From contig NZ_QWFA01000102.1 of NCBI RefSeq assembly GCF_003501885.1, positions 1 to 44,288 on the forward strand: a stretch of 44,288 bases of DNA, written 5' to 3'. The first letter of the stretch is position 1. Each line of letters begins with the position of its first letter. This document shows positions 32,501 through 39,733 of the stretch, piece after piece. The notes beneath the pieces are model-generated. The model was given only the letters and a program-made list of their open reading frames with translations. It made no database searches and was not told the origin of the DNA. Made by a program: the position numbers and the translations under genes. This DNA comes from Streptomyces globisporus (GTDB lineage: Bacteria; Actinomycetota; Actinomycetes; Streptomycetales; Streptomycetaceae).

Positions 32501-33178
32501 CTAGCGCTCGCCCTTCCCCTGCCGGGGCGGCGCGTCCGGGGCGGTGAGCAGGCGGGGGGTGAGCGCGCCGCAGGGGACGAGGTCCACCTCTCCCCCGGCG
32601 TCGCGCAGATCGGTCAGGACCAGCTCGTCGTACATCAGGAGTCCCGACTGCTCGGGCCACAGGATCGCCCAGAGCCACAGCCCCCGCGCCTCGCCCGCGA
32701 ACACGGCACGGTCCTCCGGGGCGTTCCTGACGTGCCAGAGCGGGGTGGGGCGGCCGGCGGCGTGGACCTTGGCGTCGGGGGCGGAGTCGACGTTCAGGTG
32801 GTGGCCGGGGTCGAGGCCCTCGATGCCGGCGTACCGGGCGCCGAGTCCGACGCCGAGCTCCTCGGCGACGAGGAGCAGCTCGCCCATCCCGCCCAGCGGA
32901 CCGGGTCCGGAGCAGGCCACGGCGCTCGCGCGTCCGCCGCTGCGGTCGTCGCCGGCGCTGGCGACACCGGTGAACAGCCAGCCCACGGGGAGCGGCCAGG
33001 GCATCCAGACGGGGACCTGGGTGCGGTGCACCACGACGCCGAGCGCCTCGACGCTGGGTGGGACGACCGGCTGCATCGGGTGGACCTGGCCGTGCGCGGC
33101 GCACTGCCAGGCGTCGGCGAAGAGACCGGGCGCCCTGACCCGGCCACCGCACTTCGGGCAACTGGGTTCGCCCCTCAT
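32501..33178 (-). CDS. DUF6758-type hypothetical protein with zinc-ribbon-like N-terminus
   Basis: A 225-residue Streptomyces-type protein, function unknown. The N-terminus CPKCGGRVRAPG followed by WQCAAHGQVHP resembles a zinc ribbon. Later stretches are Trp/Pro-rich (VPVWMPWPLPVGWLFTGV) and glycine-rich (CSGPGPLGGMGELLLVAEEL), with a conserved-looking ending in LLTAPDAPP. No membrane helix. ATG at 33178 is taken as start; a TTG three codons earlier (33187) sits closer to GGAGGA and is possible. Divergent from the MFS exporter, so the two share the AT-rich promoter region. I believe it belongs to DUF6758 from memory of similar sequences. Confidence 0.78.
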   Translation of the reverse strand: MRGEPSCPKCGGRVRAPGLFADAWQCAAHGQVHPMQPVVPPSVEALGVVVHRTQVPVWMPWPLPVGWLFTGVASAGDDRSGGRASAVACSGPGPLGGMGELLLVAEELGVGLGARYAGIEGLDPGHHLNVDSAPDAKVHAAGRPTPLWHVRNAPEDRAVFAGEARGLWLWAILWPEQSGLLMYDELVLTDLRDAGGEVDLVPCGALTPRLLTAPDAPPRQGKGER

Positions 33179-33266
33179 AAGGACCAACCGTCCTCCCCGC
33201 CGGTCCTCCCGTCAAGGACGATCACCCGTCCGCAGCGTGGCTCCGAACCCGGAAAATAGATGTAGT

Positions 33267-33296
33267 TTGCATTTATTAGATTGGCTAACTTATTCT
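33267..33296 (+). promoter_or_regulatory. Promoter of the MFS gene with palindrome in the spacer
   Basis: TTGCAT (33267-33272) and TATTCT (33291-33296) are 18 bp apart, a good housekeeping-type promoter in a sharply AT-rich island (33252-33306). TTAG-ATTGG-CTAA (33276-33288), a perfect 4-bp-arm palindrome, lies inside the spacer, where a bound repressor would block polymerase. Confidence 0.6.
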
Positions 33297-33345
33297 GTGC
33301 ATAACGCATCGACCTTCCGGGGCCGGAGAAGTGAGGAGAGAACCC

Positions 33346-34584
33346 ATGCGGGAAGAGGATCCGTTCGACGGAGGAGCGACGGGAGGCGGCATCCTGCGTC
33401 AACCGAAGGCCGTCTGGGCCACGGCGGGCGCCTCGGTCGTGGCCTTCATGGGGATCGGCCTGGTGGACCCGATCCTGCCGTCCATCGCCCAGGGGCTGAA
33501 CGCCTCGGCGAGCCAGGTGTCGCTGCTGTTCACCTCGTACTTCCTGATCACCGCCTTCGCGATGCTGGTCACCGGCTTCGTCTCCAGCCGCGTCGGCGGC
33601 CGCAAGACCCTGCTGGCCGGTCTCGCGCTCGTGATCGTCTTCGCCGCGCTCTCCGGCACCTCGTCCTCCGTCGCCGAACTGGTCGGCTTCCGGGCCGGCT
33701 GGGGCCTGGGCAACGCCCTCTTCGTCTCGACCGCCCTCGCGGTGATCGTCGGAGCGGCGGCGGGCGGCAGCGCGGCGGCGATCCTGCTGTACGAGTCGGC
33801 GCTCGGACTCGGCATGGCGTGCGGGCCGCTGCTCGGCGCGCTGCTCGGGGACGCCAGCTGGCGCTACCCGTTCTTCGGCACGGCGGCGCTGATGGCGATC
33901 GGCTTCCTCTGCATCGCCGCGTTCCTCAAGGAGCAGCCGAAGCCCGCCGTCAAGACCTCACTGCTCGACCCGGTGAAGGCACTGGGCCACGGCGGGCTGG
34001 CCTCGGTGGCGGCCTCGGCGTTCTTCTACAACTACGCCTTCTTCACGATCCTGGCCTTCACACCGTTCGTGCTGGACATGACCCCGTACAGGTCGGGCGC
34101 GGTCTTCTTCGCCTGGGGTCTGCTGCTCGCCGTCTTCTCCGTGCTGGTCGCCCCGCGCCTCCAGCGCCGCTTCGGCTCGCTCAAGGTGCTCGGGGCCTCG
34201 CTGGTGCTGCTCGCCGCCGACCTGCTGGTCCTCGGCTACGGCAGCCACACCACGGCGGTCGTCGCCACGATCGTCTCCGGCGCGTTCATCGGCATGAACA
34301 ACACCGTCTACACCGAACTGGCCCTCGGGGTCTCCGACGCCCCGCGCCCGGTGGCCAGCGCCGGATACAACTTCGTCCGCTGGTTCGCCGCGGCGGCCGC
34401 CCCCTTCCTCGCCCCGAAGATCGAGGAGTGGACCGACCTCCATGTCCCGTTCGTGGTGGCCGCGCTCGCCGCCCTCGTCGGAGCAGTCGTCGTGGGGGTA
34501 CGGCGTACGGCGCTGACCCTAGAGGCCGAGGAGCTGGAGCCGGTCCACGCGATGGAGGACGGTGTGACGGTCTTCGCCGACTGA
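33346..34584 (+). CDS. MFS transporter, drug/solute exporter type
   Basis: A 412-residue major facilitator with 12 likely helices. Seen: VVAFMGIGLVDPILPSIAQG, typical of the drug:H+ antiporter group, FTSYFLITAFAMLVTGFVSS, RVGGRKTLLAG (motif A loop between helices 2 and 3), and a central cytosolic loop (KEQPKPAVKTSLLDPVKALG). A hydrophilic tail of about 25 residues ends the protein. ATG at 33346 has GAGGAGAG 6 nt upstream; the GTG at 33331 overlaps that site and is rejected. Expression is probably repressor-controlled, given the operator-like palindrome in its promoter, but no regulator gene lies next to it. Confidence 0.92.
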   Translation: MREEDPFDGGATGGGILRQPKAVWATAGASVVAFMGIGLVDPILPSIAQGLNASASQVSLLFTSYFLITAFAMLVTGFVSSRVGGRKTLLAGLALVIVFAALSGTSSSVAELVGFRAGWGLGNALFVSTALAVIVGAAAGGSAAAILLYESALGLGMACGPLLGALLGDASWRYPFFGTAALMAIGFLCIAAFLKEQPKPAVKTSLLDPVKALGHGGLASVAASAFFYNYAFFTILAFTPFVLDMTPYRSGAVFFAWGLLLAVFSVLVAPRLQRRFGSLKVLGASLVLLAADLLVLGYGSHTTAVVATIVSGAFIGMNNTVYTELALGVSDAPRPVASAGYNFVRWFAAAAAPFLAPKIEEWTDLHVPFVVAALAALVGAVVVGVRRTALTLEAEELEPVHAMEDGVTVFAD

Positions 34585-34604
34585 CAGCCCCTCAGAAGGA
34601 CTGG

Positions 34605-35189
34605 TCAGTCCAGCGGTACGGACGTGCGCAGCGGGTCGCGCAGGTCCGTACCGTGCGTCAGCCAACGCTCCTGGAGCTCCTGCGCGCCGCGCACCCGCTT
34701 CCAGGCGGCCTCGTTGTGCGTCATCGGCAGCAGCGGCAGGAAGCGCACCGGGTCCATCGGCTCGTCCAGCTCCAGGTCCTCCACCAGGCCGCCGGACTCC
34801 GCGACCAGCACCGAGGTGAACGGCGCCCCGGTCCACAGCGGCTCGCCCAGGTCCAGCGAGGCGCCCGGGGCCACGATCAGCCCCTCGACCTGCGGGGAGG
34901 CGGCCAGCACGGCGAGCGGGCGCAGCACCTGGTCGGTGTCGGCGATTCCGCCCCGTACGGAGAGGATCAGTTCGGCGCGAGGACCCTTCACCGGGTCGGC
35001 GAGCGGCGAGGTGGGGTCGGCCATCGGCGCGCCCGACATGCCGAGCGTCGCGTAGCGCACGATGTCGCCGTCGAGGAAGCGCAGCACCTGGATGCGCTCC
35101 GTGCCGAGGAACGTCACATCGGCGCGGGCGTCCGGTTCCCCGAGGGCGGAACGGAGCCGGGCCTCGACCAGCGGAAGAATTTCTGCCAT
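34605..35189 (-). CDS. Suppressor-of-fused (SUFU) domain protein
   Basis: A 194-residue protein of the bacterial SUFU-domain family: RYATLGMSGAPMADP, RAELILSVRGG, VLRPLAVLAASPQVEGLIV, FTSVLVAESGGLVEDLEL, VRFLPLLPMTHNEAAWKR. Bacterial members act as immunity proteins in polymorphic toxin systems or have unknown housekeeping roles; no toxin gene is nearby, so the latter is more likely. ATG at 35189 has no ribosome site, but TATGCT lies 6 nt upstream, suggesting leaderless translation. It converges with the MFS gene over 20 bp and diverges from corA. Confidence 0.85.
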   Translation of the reverse strand: MAEILPLVEARLRSALGEPDARADVTFLGTERIQVLRFLDGDIVRYATLGMSGAPMADPTSPLADPVKGPRAELILSVRGGIADTDQVLRPLAVLAASPQVEGLIVAPGASLDLGEPLWTGAPFTSVLVAESGGLVEDLELDEPMDPVRFLPLLPMTHNEAAWKRVRGAQELQERWLTHGTDLRDPLRTSVPLD

Positions 35190-35195
35190 GCGGCG

Positions 35196-35222
35196 AGCAT
35201 AGATCGCGTAGCGAATGGGCAA
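35196..35222 (-). promoter_or_regulatory. Probable leaderless promoter of the SUFU gene
   Basis: TATGCT (35196-35201) 6 nt before the ATG, with TTGCCC (35217-35222) 15 bp further upstream on the minus strand. Confidence 0.45.
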
Positions 35223-35354
35223 AGTACGGGATTGGGCCTTGAGCGGCTGATAGCCTGGCCGCCGGTCGGGACAGCACGCAGAAGCGTCGCTCTTCTTCGT
35301 CCCGACGACACGTCGTCCCCCACGGGGGACCGGCCGGAGGAGGTGGGGACTGCT

Positions 35355-35414
35355 ATGGATCCAAGTCGACCGTGCAGTACCGACCGCTCTTCCGAGCCTC
35401 GCCTTTCCCGTTGA
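35355..35414 (+). CDS. Putative 19-residue leader peptide upstream of corA
   Basis: ATG at 35355 preceded by AGGAGGTGGGG (35338-35348), reading MDPSRPCSTDRSSEPRLSR to TGA. Asp-Pro directly after Met, and further Pro/Asp/Glu, recall nascent chains that destabilise ribosomes at low magnesium, as described for Salmonella mgtL. Codons are rare for Streptomyces (AGT, CGA, CTT, CCA), so it is either a regulatory peptide or chance reading over structured RNA. Confidence 0.4.
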   Translation: MDPSRPCSTDRSSEPRLSR

Positions 35415-35510
35415 TCCGACACCTCTCGTCGGTCGTCCGGGACCGCCATCGCCGTCGTGTCCGAACGACTTCCCGACAGCGGATCGCGTGACGGAAGAGC
35501 CCTTCGTTCC

Positions 35511-35545
35511 TGCCTGCCTGTAGCGCATTTTGCCTGTCTGTAGCG
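35511..35545. repeat. 15-bp direct repeat in the corA leader
   Basis: TGCCTGCCTGTAGCG (35511-35525) and TGCCTGTCTGTAGCG (35531-35545) differ at one base and are spaced 20 bp start to start. Could be a protein-binding pair or alternative RNA partners. Confidence 0.75.
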
Positions 35546-35656
35546 AACGCCGTCATCGCGCCCGCGCGGTGGAGCCCGCTTTGCGGACGTGAGCCCACGT
35601 CCCCATTCCGGGCTGTTCCACGCCCTCGCCGACGGCCCTCCGTGAAGGAGCCAGCC

Positions 35657-36784
35657 ATGTCGATGATCCGTGACCTGCGCGCCGCCGTGCGCCCGTCCCT
35701 GCGCCCGTCCCTCCGCAAGAACAGCGCCCCTTACAGCGCGTACGACACCACCCGCGACCCGTCCGCCTCCAGCGCCGTCGTCGACTGCGCGGTCTACCGC
35801 GGCGGCCGCCGACTGGTGACGCCCGCCACCCCGACCCCGCACGAGGCGATGCTCCAGGTGCGGGAGGAGGGCGGTTTCGCGTGGATCGGTCTGCACGAGC
35901 CGACGGAGGCCGAATTCGCGGGTATCGCCCGGGAGTTCGGGCTGCACCCGCTGGCGGTGGAGGATGCCGTCCACGCCCACCAGCGGCCCAAGCTGGAGCG
36001 GTACGACGACACGCTGTTCACCGTCTTCAAGACGATCCACTACGTGGAGCACGCCGAACTGACGGCGACCAGCGAGGTCGTGGAGACCGGTGAGGTGATG
36101 TGCTTCACCGGCCGGGACTTCGTCATCACCGTCCGGCACGGCGGCCAGGGCTCCCTGCGCGCCCTGCGCCACCGCCTCCAGGACGATCCGGAGCTGCTCG
36201 CCAAGGGCCCGTCCGCCGTGCTGCACGCCATCGCCGACCATGTGGTCGACGGGTACATCGCGGTGGCCGAGGCCGTGCAGGACGACATCGACGAGGTGGA
36301 GATCGATGTCTTCTCCACCCCGGCGAAGGGCTCCGCACGCGGCTCGGACGCGGGCCGGATCTATCAACTCAAGCGCGAAGTGCTGGAGTTCAAGCGGGCG
36401 GTGTCCCCGCTGCTGCGGCCCATGCAGCTGCTGAGCGAGCGTCCGATGCGGCTGATCGACCCCGACATCCAGAAGTACTTCCGCGATGTCGCCGACCACC
36501 TCGCCCGGGTCCAGGAAAAGGTCCTCGGCTTCGACGAGCTGCTGAACTCGATCCTCCAGGCCAATCTGGCGCAGGCGACGGTCACGCAGAACGAGGACAT
36601 GCGCAAGATCACCTCGTGGGCGGCGATCATCGCCGTGCCGACGATGATCTGCGGGGTCTACGGCATGAACTTCGACTACATGCCGGAGCTGGAGTGGAAG
36701 TACGGCTATCCGCTGGTGCTCGGCGTCATCGGGGTGGTCTGTTTCTCGATCCACCGCATCCTGAAGCGCAACGGCTGGCTGTGA
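35657..36784 (+). CDS. corA: CorA-family magnesium/cobalt transporter
   Basis: A 375-residue CorA-type channel. The large N-terminal cytoplasmic funnel includes FAWIGLHEPTEAEFAGIARE, AVEDAVHAHQRPKLERYDD and the long stalk helix (YQLKREVLEFKRAVSPLLRP). The C-terminal pair of helices brackets the selectivity signature GMN (336-338, in VYGMNF), followed by a periplasmic loop and a basic end KRNGWL. Works as a homopentamer passing Mg2+. An Arg/Pro/Ser short repeat (RPSLRPSLR) lies near the N-terminus. ATG at 35657 has GAAGGAG 6 nt upstream. The long leader suggests post-transcriptional control. An MgtE-N/CBS protein and DUF1003 protein nearby make this a divalent-cation neighbourhood. Confidence 0.95.
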   Translation: MSMIRDLRAAVRPSLRPSLRKNSAPYSAYDTTRDPSASSAVVDCAVYRGGRRLVTPATPTPHEAMLQVREEGGFAWIGLHEPTEAEFAGIAREFGLHPLAVEDAVHAHQRPKLERYDDTLFTVFKTIHYVEHAELTATSEVVETGEVMCFTGRDFVITVRHGGQGSLRALRHRLQDDPELLAKGPSAVLHAIADHVVDGYIAVAEAVQDDIDEVEIDVFSTPAKGSARGSDAGRIYQLKREVLEFKRAVSPLLRPMQLLSERPMRLIDPDIQKYFRDVADHLARVQEKVLGFDELLNSILQANLAQATVTQNEDMRKITSWAAIIAVPTMICGVYGMNFDYMPELEWKYGYPLVLGVIGVVCFSIHRILKRNGWL

Positions 36785-36825
36785 GCTCGGGCCGATCCGG
36801 ACGAGGGCCCGTCTAAGCTCGCCCC

Positions 36826-37362
36826 ATGACTGACGCCGCCGCGACCGACACCGCCGCCGGCCTGCTGGAGCGGGCCCTCGCCGAGGAGGCCACCAAGAAG
36901 TCGGGCCTGGTCTGGATCCGGGCCTCCGGGCCCGCCCGTGCCGTGTGGCACGTCTGGCACGAGGGCACGGCGCTCCTGGTCGGCGGCGGCCCCGGCGAGC
37001 AGCCGCTGCCGGAGGGCCTGGCCGACGGGGGCCGCGCCGAGGTGACCGTACGCAGCAAGGACAAGGGCGGCCGGATCGTCGCCTGGAGTGCGGCGGTGCG
37101 CTTCCTGGCGCCGCACTCCGAGGAGTGGGAGGCGGCGGTCACCGAGCTGAAGGGCAAGCGGCTGAACGCGCCGGACGCCGAGGCGATGCCCGAGCGGTGG
37201 GCACGCACGTGCACGGTGGTGCGGCTGACGCCCGAGGCCGTGAGCACCGCGCTGCCGGACACCTCGCTGGCGGCCGTTCCGCTGCCGACCGCGGCCACCA
37301 CCCGGGAGCCCGTCCCGGCGGCGGTCCCCCGGCTGCTGCTGAAGCGCCGCCGGAAGGGCTGA
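36826..37362 (+). CDS. Hypothetical protein, FMN-binding split-barrel-like
   Basis: A 178-residue protein of uncertain family. The pattern of alternating strands (VWIRASGPARAVWHVWHEG, TALLVGGGPGEQPLPEG, RAEVTVRSKDKGGRIVAWSA) followed by a helix (EEWEAAVTELKGKRLNAPD) resembles the pyridoxamine 5'-phosphate oxidase-like split barrel, but no flavin motif is decisive. It ends in a basic stretch RLLLKRRRKG. ATG at 36826 has no ribosome site; TAAGCT lies 6 nt upstream, fitting a leaderless transcript. It converges with the lipoprotein gene over 17 bp. Confidence 0.75.
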   Translation: MTDAAATDTAAGLLERALAEEATKKSGLVWIRASGPARAVWHVWHEGTALLVGGGPGEQPLPEGLADGGRAEVTVRSKDKGGRIVAWSAAVRFLAPHSEEWEAAVTELKGKRLNAPDAEAMPERWARTCTVVRLTPEAVSTALPDTSLAAVPLPTAATTREPVPAAVPRLLLKRRRKG

Positions 37363-37379
37363 GCGGGAGCCGGGCGGGA

Positions 37380-38147
37380 TCAGCCGGAGGACTTGGGGAG
37401 CTGGCCGCCGTAGTCGACGGTGTCGTCCTCCTCGGGGGCCTCCAGCGGGAAGGCCTGCCCCCAGTCGGCCAGCGAGACCGTGCCCCCGCCGCCGCCGCGG
37501 GCCACCCGTACCGGATACGGCTCCTTCTCCAGCGAGACGTCGAAGGCCCCGCCCTCCCCCTTGCCGCCGAGGATCTGGATGGTGCGCTGCCCGGCGACCG
37601 TGTCCCGGCCACCCTTGTTCAGCGTGCCGTGGAGCGCGAGGAGCCCGTCGAGCAGGACCTTCTTGTCGGTGAAACCGCGCAGCTGGCGGTAGCTGGGGTC
37701 GCCCTCGGGGACTTTCACGTACTTACCGCCCAGCTTGTCGGCGGCCGCCGCGTCGGCGGTCTCGCTCTCGCCGCCGCTGCCCTCGTGGGTCCAGAACTCG
37801 GCGGGCGCCTTGAGGAACAGCTCGTCCTCGACCCGCAGCAGGGCGAAGCTCTGCTTCTTCGAGGTCACCGAGCCCATGCCGCCCTTCGCGGTGAGCTTCA
37901 TGTCCAGCCGGTAGGTGCCGCCCTTGCTGACGAGCGTGCCCGACAGGCGTACGGCGCTCGCCGCGTCCGCCGCCGCTCTGGCCTTCTTGTCGATCTCGGC
38001 GGCGGAGAGTTTGGCGACGCCGTTGGTCCCCTTGTCCGGGTCCTCCTCCGTGCCGCAGGCGGCCAGGACCACGGTGAGCCCTCCGCACAGCACGAGAGCG
38101 AGGGCGGTCCGGCGATGGTTCCGCACGGCCGGGGCAAAAGAGGTCAC
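37380..38147 (-). CDS. Secreted lipoprotein, LppX/LprG-like
   Basis: A 255-residue lipoprotein. Basic N-terminus, hydrophobic core and lipobox VLAAC, then an Asp/Lys-rich spacer. The mature domain (VRLSGTLVSKGGTYRLDMKL, KKQSFALLRVEDELFLKAP, KYVKVPEGDPSYRQL, YPVRVARGG) has the strand pattern of the LolA/LppX-like fold that binds lipid or polyketide-like ligands; assignment is by appearance only. GTG at 38147, with GAGAGG about 11 nt upstream. Divergent from the MgtE-N/CBS gene. Confidence 0.82.
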   Translation of the reverse strand: MTSFAPAVRNHRRTALALVLCGGLTVVLAACGTEEDPDKGTNGVAKLSAAEIDKKARAAADAASAVRLSGTLVSKGGTYRLDMKLTAKGGMGSVTSKKQSFALLRVEDELFLKAPAEFWTHEGSGGESETADAAAADKLGGKYVKVPEGDPSYRQLRGFTDKKVLLDGLLALHGTLNKGGRDTVAGQRTIQILGGKGEGGAFDVSLEKEPYPVRVARGGGGGTVSLADWGQAFPLEAPEEDDTVDYGGQLPKSSG

Positions 38148-38357
38148 GGGCGCACTGCCTCTCCACTGCGATCGGGGGTAGCAGACGGCAGCGTACCCGG
38201 GGAGCTCGCGCCGTCCGGCAGCCAGCCGTACGGACGGGTCCGCCGGGGCGCGGCACGGCGGTACGGGCTAGCCTGATCCCGGCGTACCGGCGAAATCCGC
38301 TGGTCGGCGACGGCGGGCCGGAACGGTCGGGGACGCGCGGCCACGGACCGGACGAAA

Positions 38358-38394
38358 CGGTTCCGGCCGGATCACGGATCGGTTCCGGCCGGAT
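38358..38394. repeat. Two 15-bp direct repeats 22 bp apart upstream of the MgtE-N gene
   Basis: CGGTTCCGGCCGGAT occurs at 38358-38372 and 38380-38394. Each copy contains the perfect palindrome TCCGGCCGGA. The 22-bp period is two helical turns, as expected for cooperative binding of a dimeric regulator. The region is shared with the divergent lipoprotein gene. Confidence 0.7.
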
Positions 38395-38434
38395 ACGGGA
38401 CCACACGGACACGGACGGACGAAGGAGGCGGCGG

Positions 38435-39733
38435 ATGGCGGCGGTCACCCCCAGGGTCTACGTCTCCCACCTGTCCGGGGTGCCCGTCTTCGACCCCAAC
38501 GGCGACCAGGTCGGCCGGGTCCGCGACCTGGTGGCGATGTTGCGGGTCGGCGGGCGTCCGCCGCGCATCCTCGGCCTGGTGGTCGAGGTGATCAGCCGCC
38601 GCCGGATCTTCCTGCCGATGACCCGGGTGACGGGCGTCGAGTCCGGCCAGGTCATCACCACCGGCGTCGTCAACATGCGGCGGTTCGAGCAGCGGCCCAC
38701 CGAACGGCTCGTCCTCGGCGAGTTCCTGGACCGGCGGGTCCGGCTGGTGGAGGACGACCAGGAGGTCACCGTCCTGGACGTGGCCATCCAGCAGCTGCCG
38801 GCCCGCCGCGACTGGGAGATCGACAAGTACTTCGTTCGCAAGGGGCGCGGCGGTGCGCTGCGCCGCAAGGGCGAGACGCTGACGGTGGAGTGGTCGGCGG
38901 TCAGCGGCTTCTCGCTGGAGGAGCACGGGCAGGGCGCGGAGAACCTGGTCGCCACGTTCGAGCGGCTGCGGCCCACCGACGTGGCCAACGCCCTGCACCA
39001 CCTCTCGCCCAAGCGCCGGGCGGAGGTGGCCGCCGCCCTGGACGACGACCGCCTCGCCGACGTCCTGGAGGAGCTGCCCGAGGACGACCAGGTGGAGATC
39101 ATCGGCAAGCTCGCCGAGGAGCGGGCCGCCGACGTCCTGGAGGCGATGGACCCCGACGACGCGGCGGACCTGCTCTCCGAGCTGCCGGAGGACGACAAGG
39201 AACGGCTGCTGGCGCTGATGCGGCCGGACGACGCCGCCGACGTACGCCGCCTGATGTCGTACGAGGAGCGGACGGCGGGCGGTCTGATGACGACCGAGCC
39301 GATCGTGCTGCGCCCGGACGCCACGGTGGCGGACGCGCTGGCCCGCGTACGGCAGGCGGACCTGTCGCCCGCGCTGGCGGCGCAGGTGTACGTCTGCCGC
39401 TCGCCCGACGAGACCCCCACGGGCAAGTACCTGGGCACGGTGCACTTCCAGCGGCTGCTGCGCGACCCGCCGTTCACCCTGGTCAGCTCGATCGTCGACA
39501 GCGATCTGGTGCCGCTGCCGCCGGACACCCCGCTGCCGCTGGTCACCAGCTATCTGGCCGCGTACAACATGGTCTCGGCCCCCGTCGTGGACGAGAGTGG
39601 TTCGCTGCTGGGCGCGGTGACCGTGGACGACGTCCTGGACCATCTGCTGCCGGACGACTGGCGCGAGACGGACCTGACGGATCTGCACGGCGAGACGGGC
39701 CTGCACGGGGGGGTCGGCCATGGCGGGCGATGA
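38435..39733 (+). CDS. Soluble PRC-barrel / MgtE N-domain / CBS-pair protein
   Basis: A 432-residue cytoplasmic protein with three parts: a PRC-barrel-like N-terminus (VYVSHLSGVPVFDPNGDQVG, RVRDLVAML), the MgtE_N superhelix of Asp/Glu-rich repeats (RPTDVANALHHLSPKRRAEV, LADVLEELPEDDQVEIIGKL, AADVLEAMDPDDAADLLSEL) and two CBS domains (MTTEPIVLRPDATVADAL, NMVSAPVVDESGSLLGAVTV). In MgtE these parts sense Mg2+ and gate the channel; here the membrane domain is missing altogether. AAGGAGG lies about 8 nt before the ATG. It overlaps DUF1003 by 14 bp, so the pair is co-translated and may work together at the membrane. From memory, mycobacterial Rv1232c has the same layout. Confidence 0.9.
   Translation: MAAVTPRVYVSHLSGVPVFDPNGDQVGRVRDLVAMLRVGGRPPRILGLVVEVISRRRIFLPMTRVTGVESGQVITTGVVNMRRFEQRPTERLVLGEFLDRRVRLVEDDQEVTVLDVAIQQLPARRDWEIDKYFVRKGRGGALRRKGETLTVEWSAVSGFSLEEHGQGAENLVATFERLRPTDVANALHHLSPKRRAEVAAALDDDRLADVLEELPEDDQVEIIGKLAEERAADVLEAMDPDDAADLLSELPEDDKERLLALMRPDDAADVRRLMSYEERTAGGLMTTEPIVLRPDATVADALARVRQADLSPALAAQVYVCRSPDETPTGKYLGTVHFQRLLRDPPFTLVSSIVDSDLVPLPPDTPLPLVTSYLAAYNMVSAPVVDESGSLLGAVTVDDVLDHLLPDDWRETDLTDLHGETGLHGGVGHGGR

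Larger units (their letters stand above)
35225..35656 (+). promoter_or_regulatory. Long structured leader of corA
   Basis: About 430 bp without a normal gene. In order: GTCGGGAC/GTCCCGAC (35265-35272, 35299-35306); GACGAC/GTCGTC (35304-35309, 35312-35317) as an alternative to the hairpin GTCCCCC/GGGGGAC (35315-35321, 35324-35330); a ribosome site and 19-codon reading frame (35355-35414); a 15-bp direct repeat (35511-35525, 35531-35545); and a strong ribosome site for corA. The overlapping hairpins are mutually exclusive, as in attenuators. I do not recognise an M-box or another named magnesium riboswitch. Control of CorA by magnesium is inferred from gene function. Confidence 0.5.

Noticed and set aside
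34605..35189. SUFU protein as immunity protein of a polymorphic toxin system
   Set aside because: No toxin, secretion or repeat gene adjacent; neighbours are an MFS exporter and corA.
35225..35450. M-box (ykoK) magnesium riboswitch before corA
   Set aside because: A GGTGGGGACTGCTATGGAT stretch loosely resembles the M-box start, but the conserved CTGCTGCC core and later blocks are not visible.
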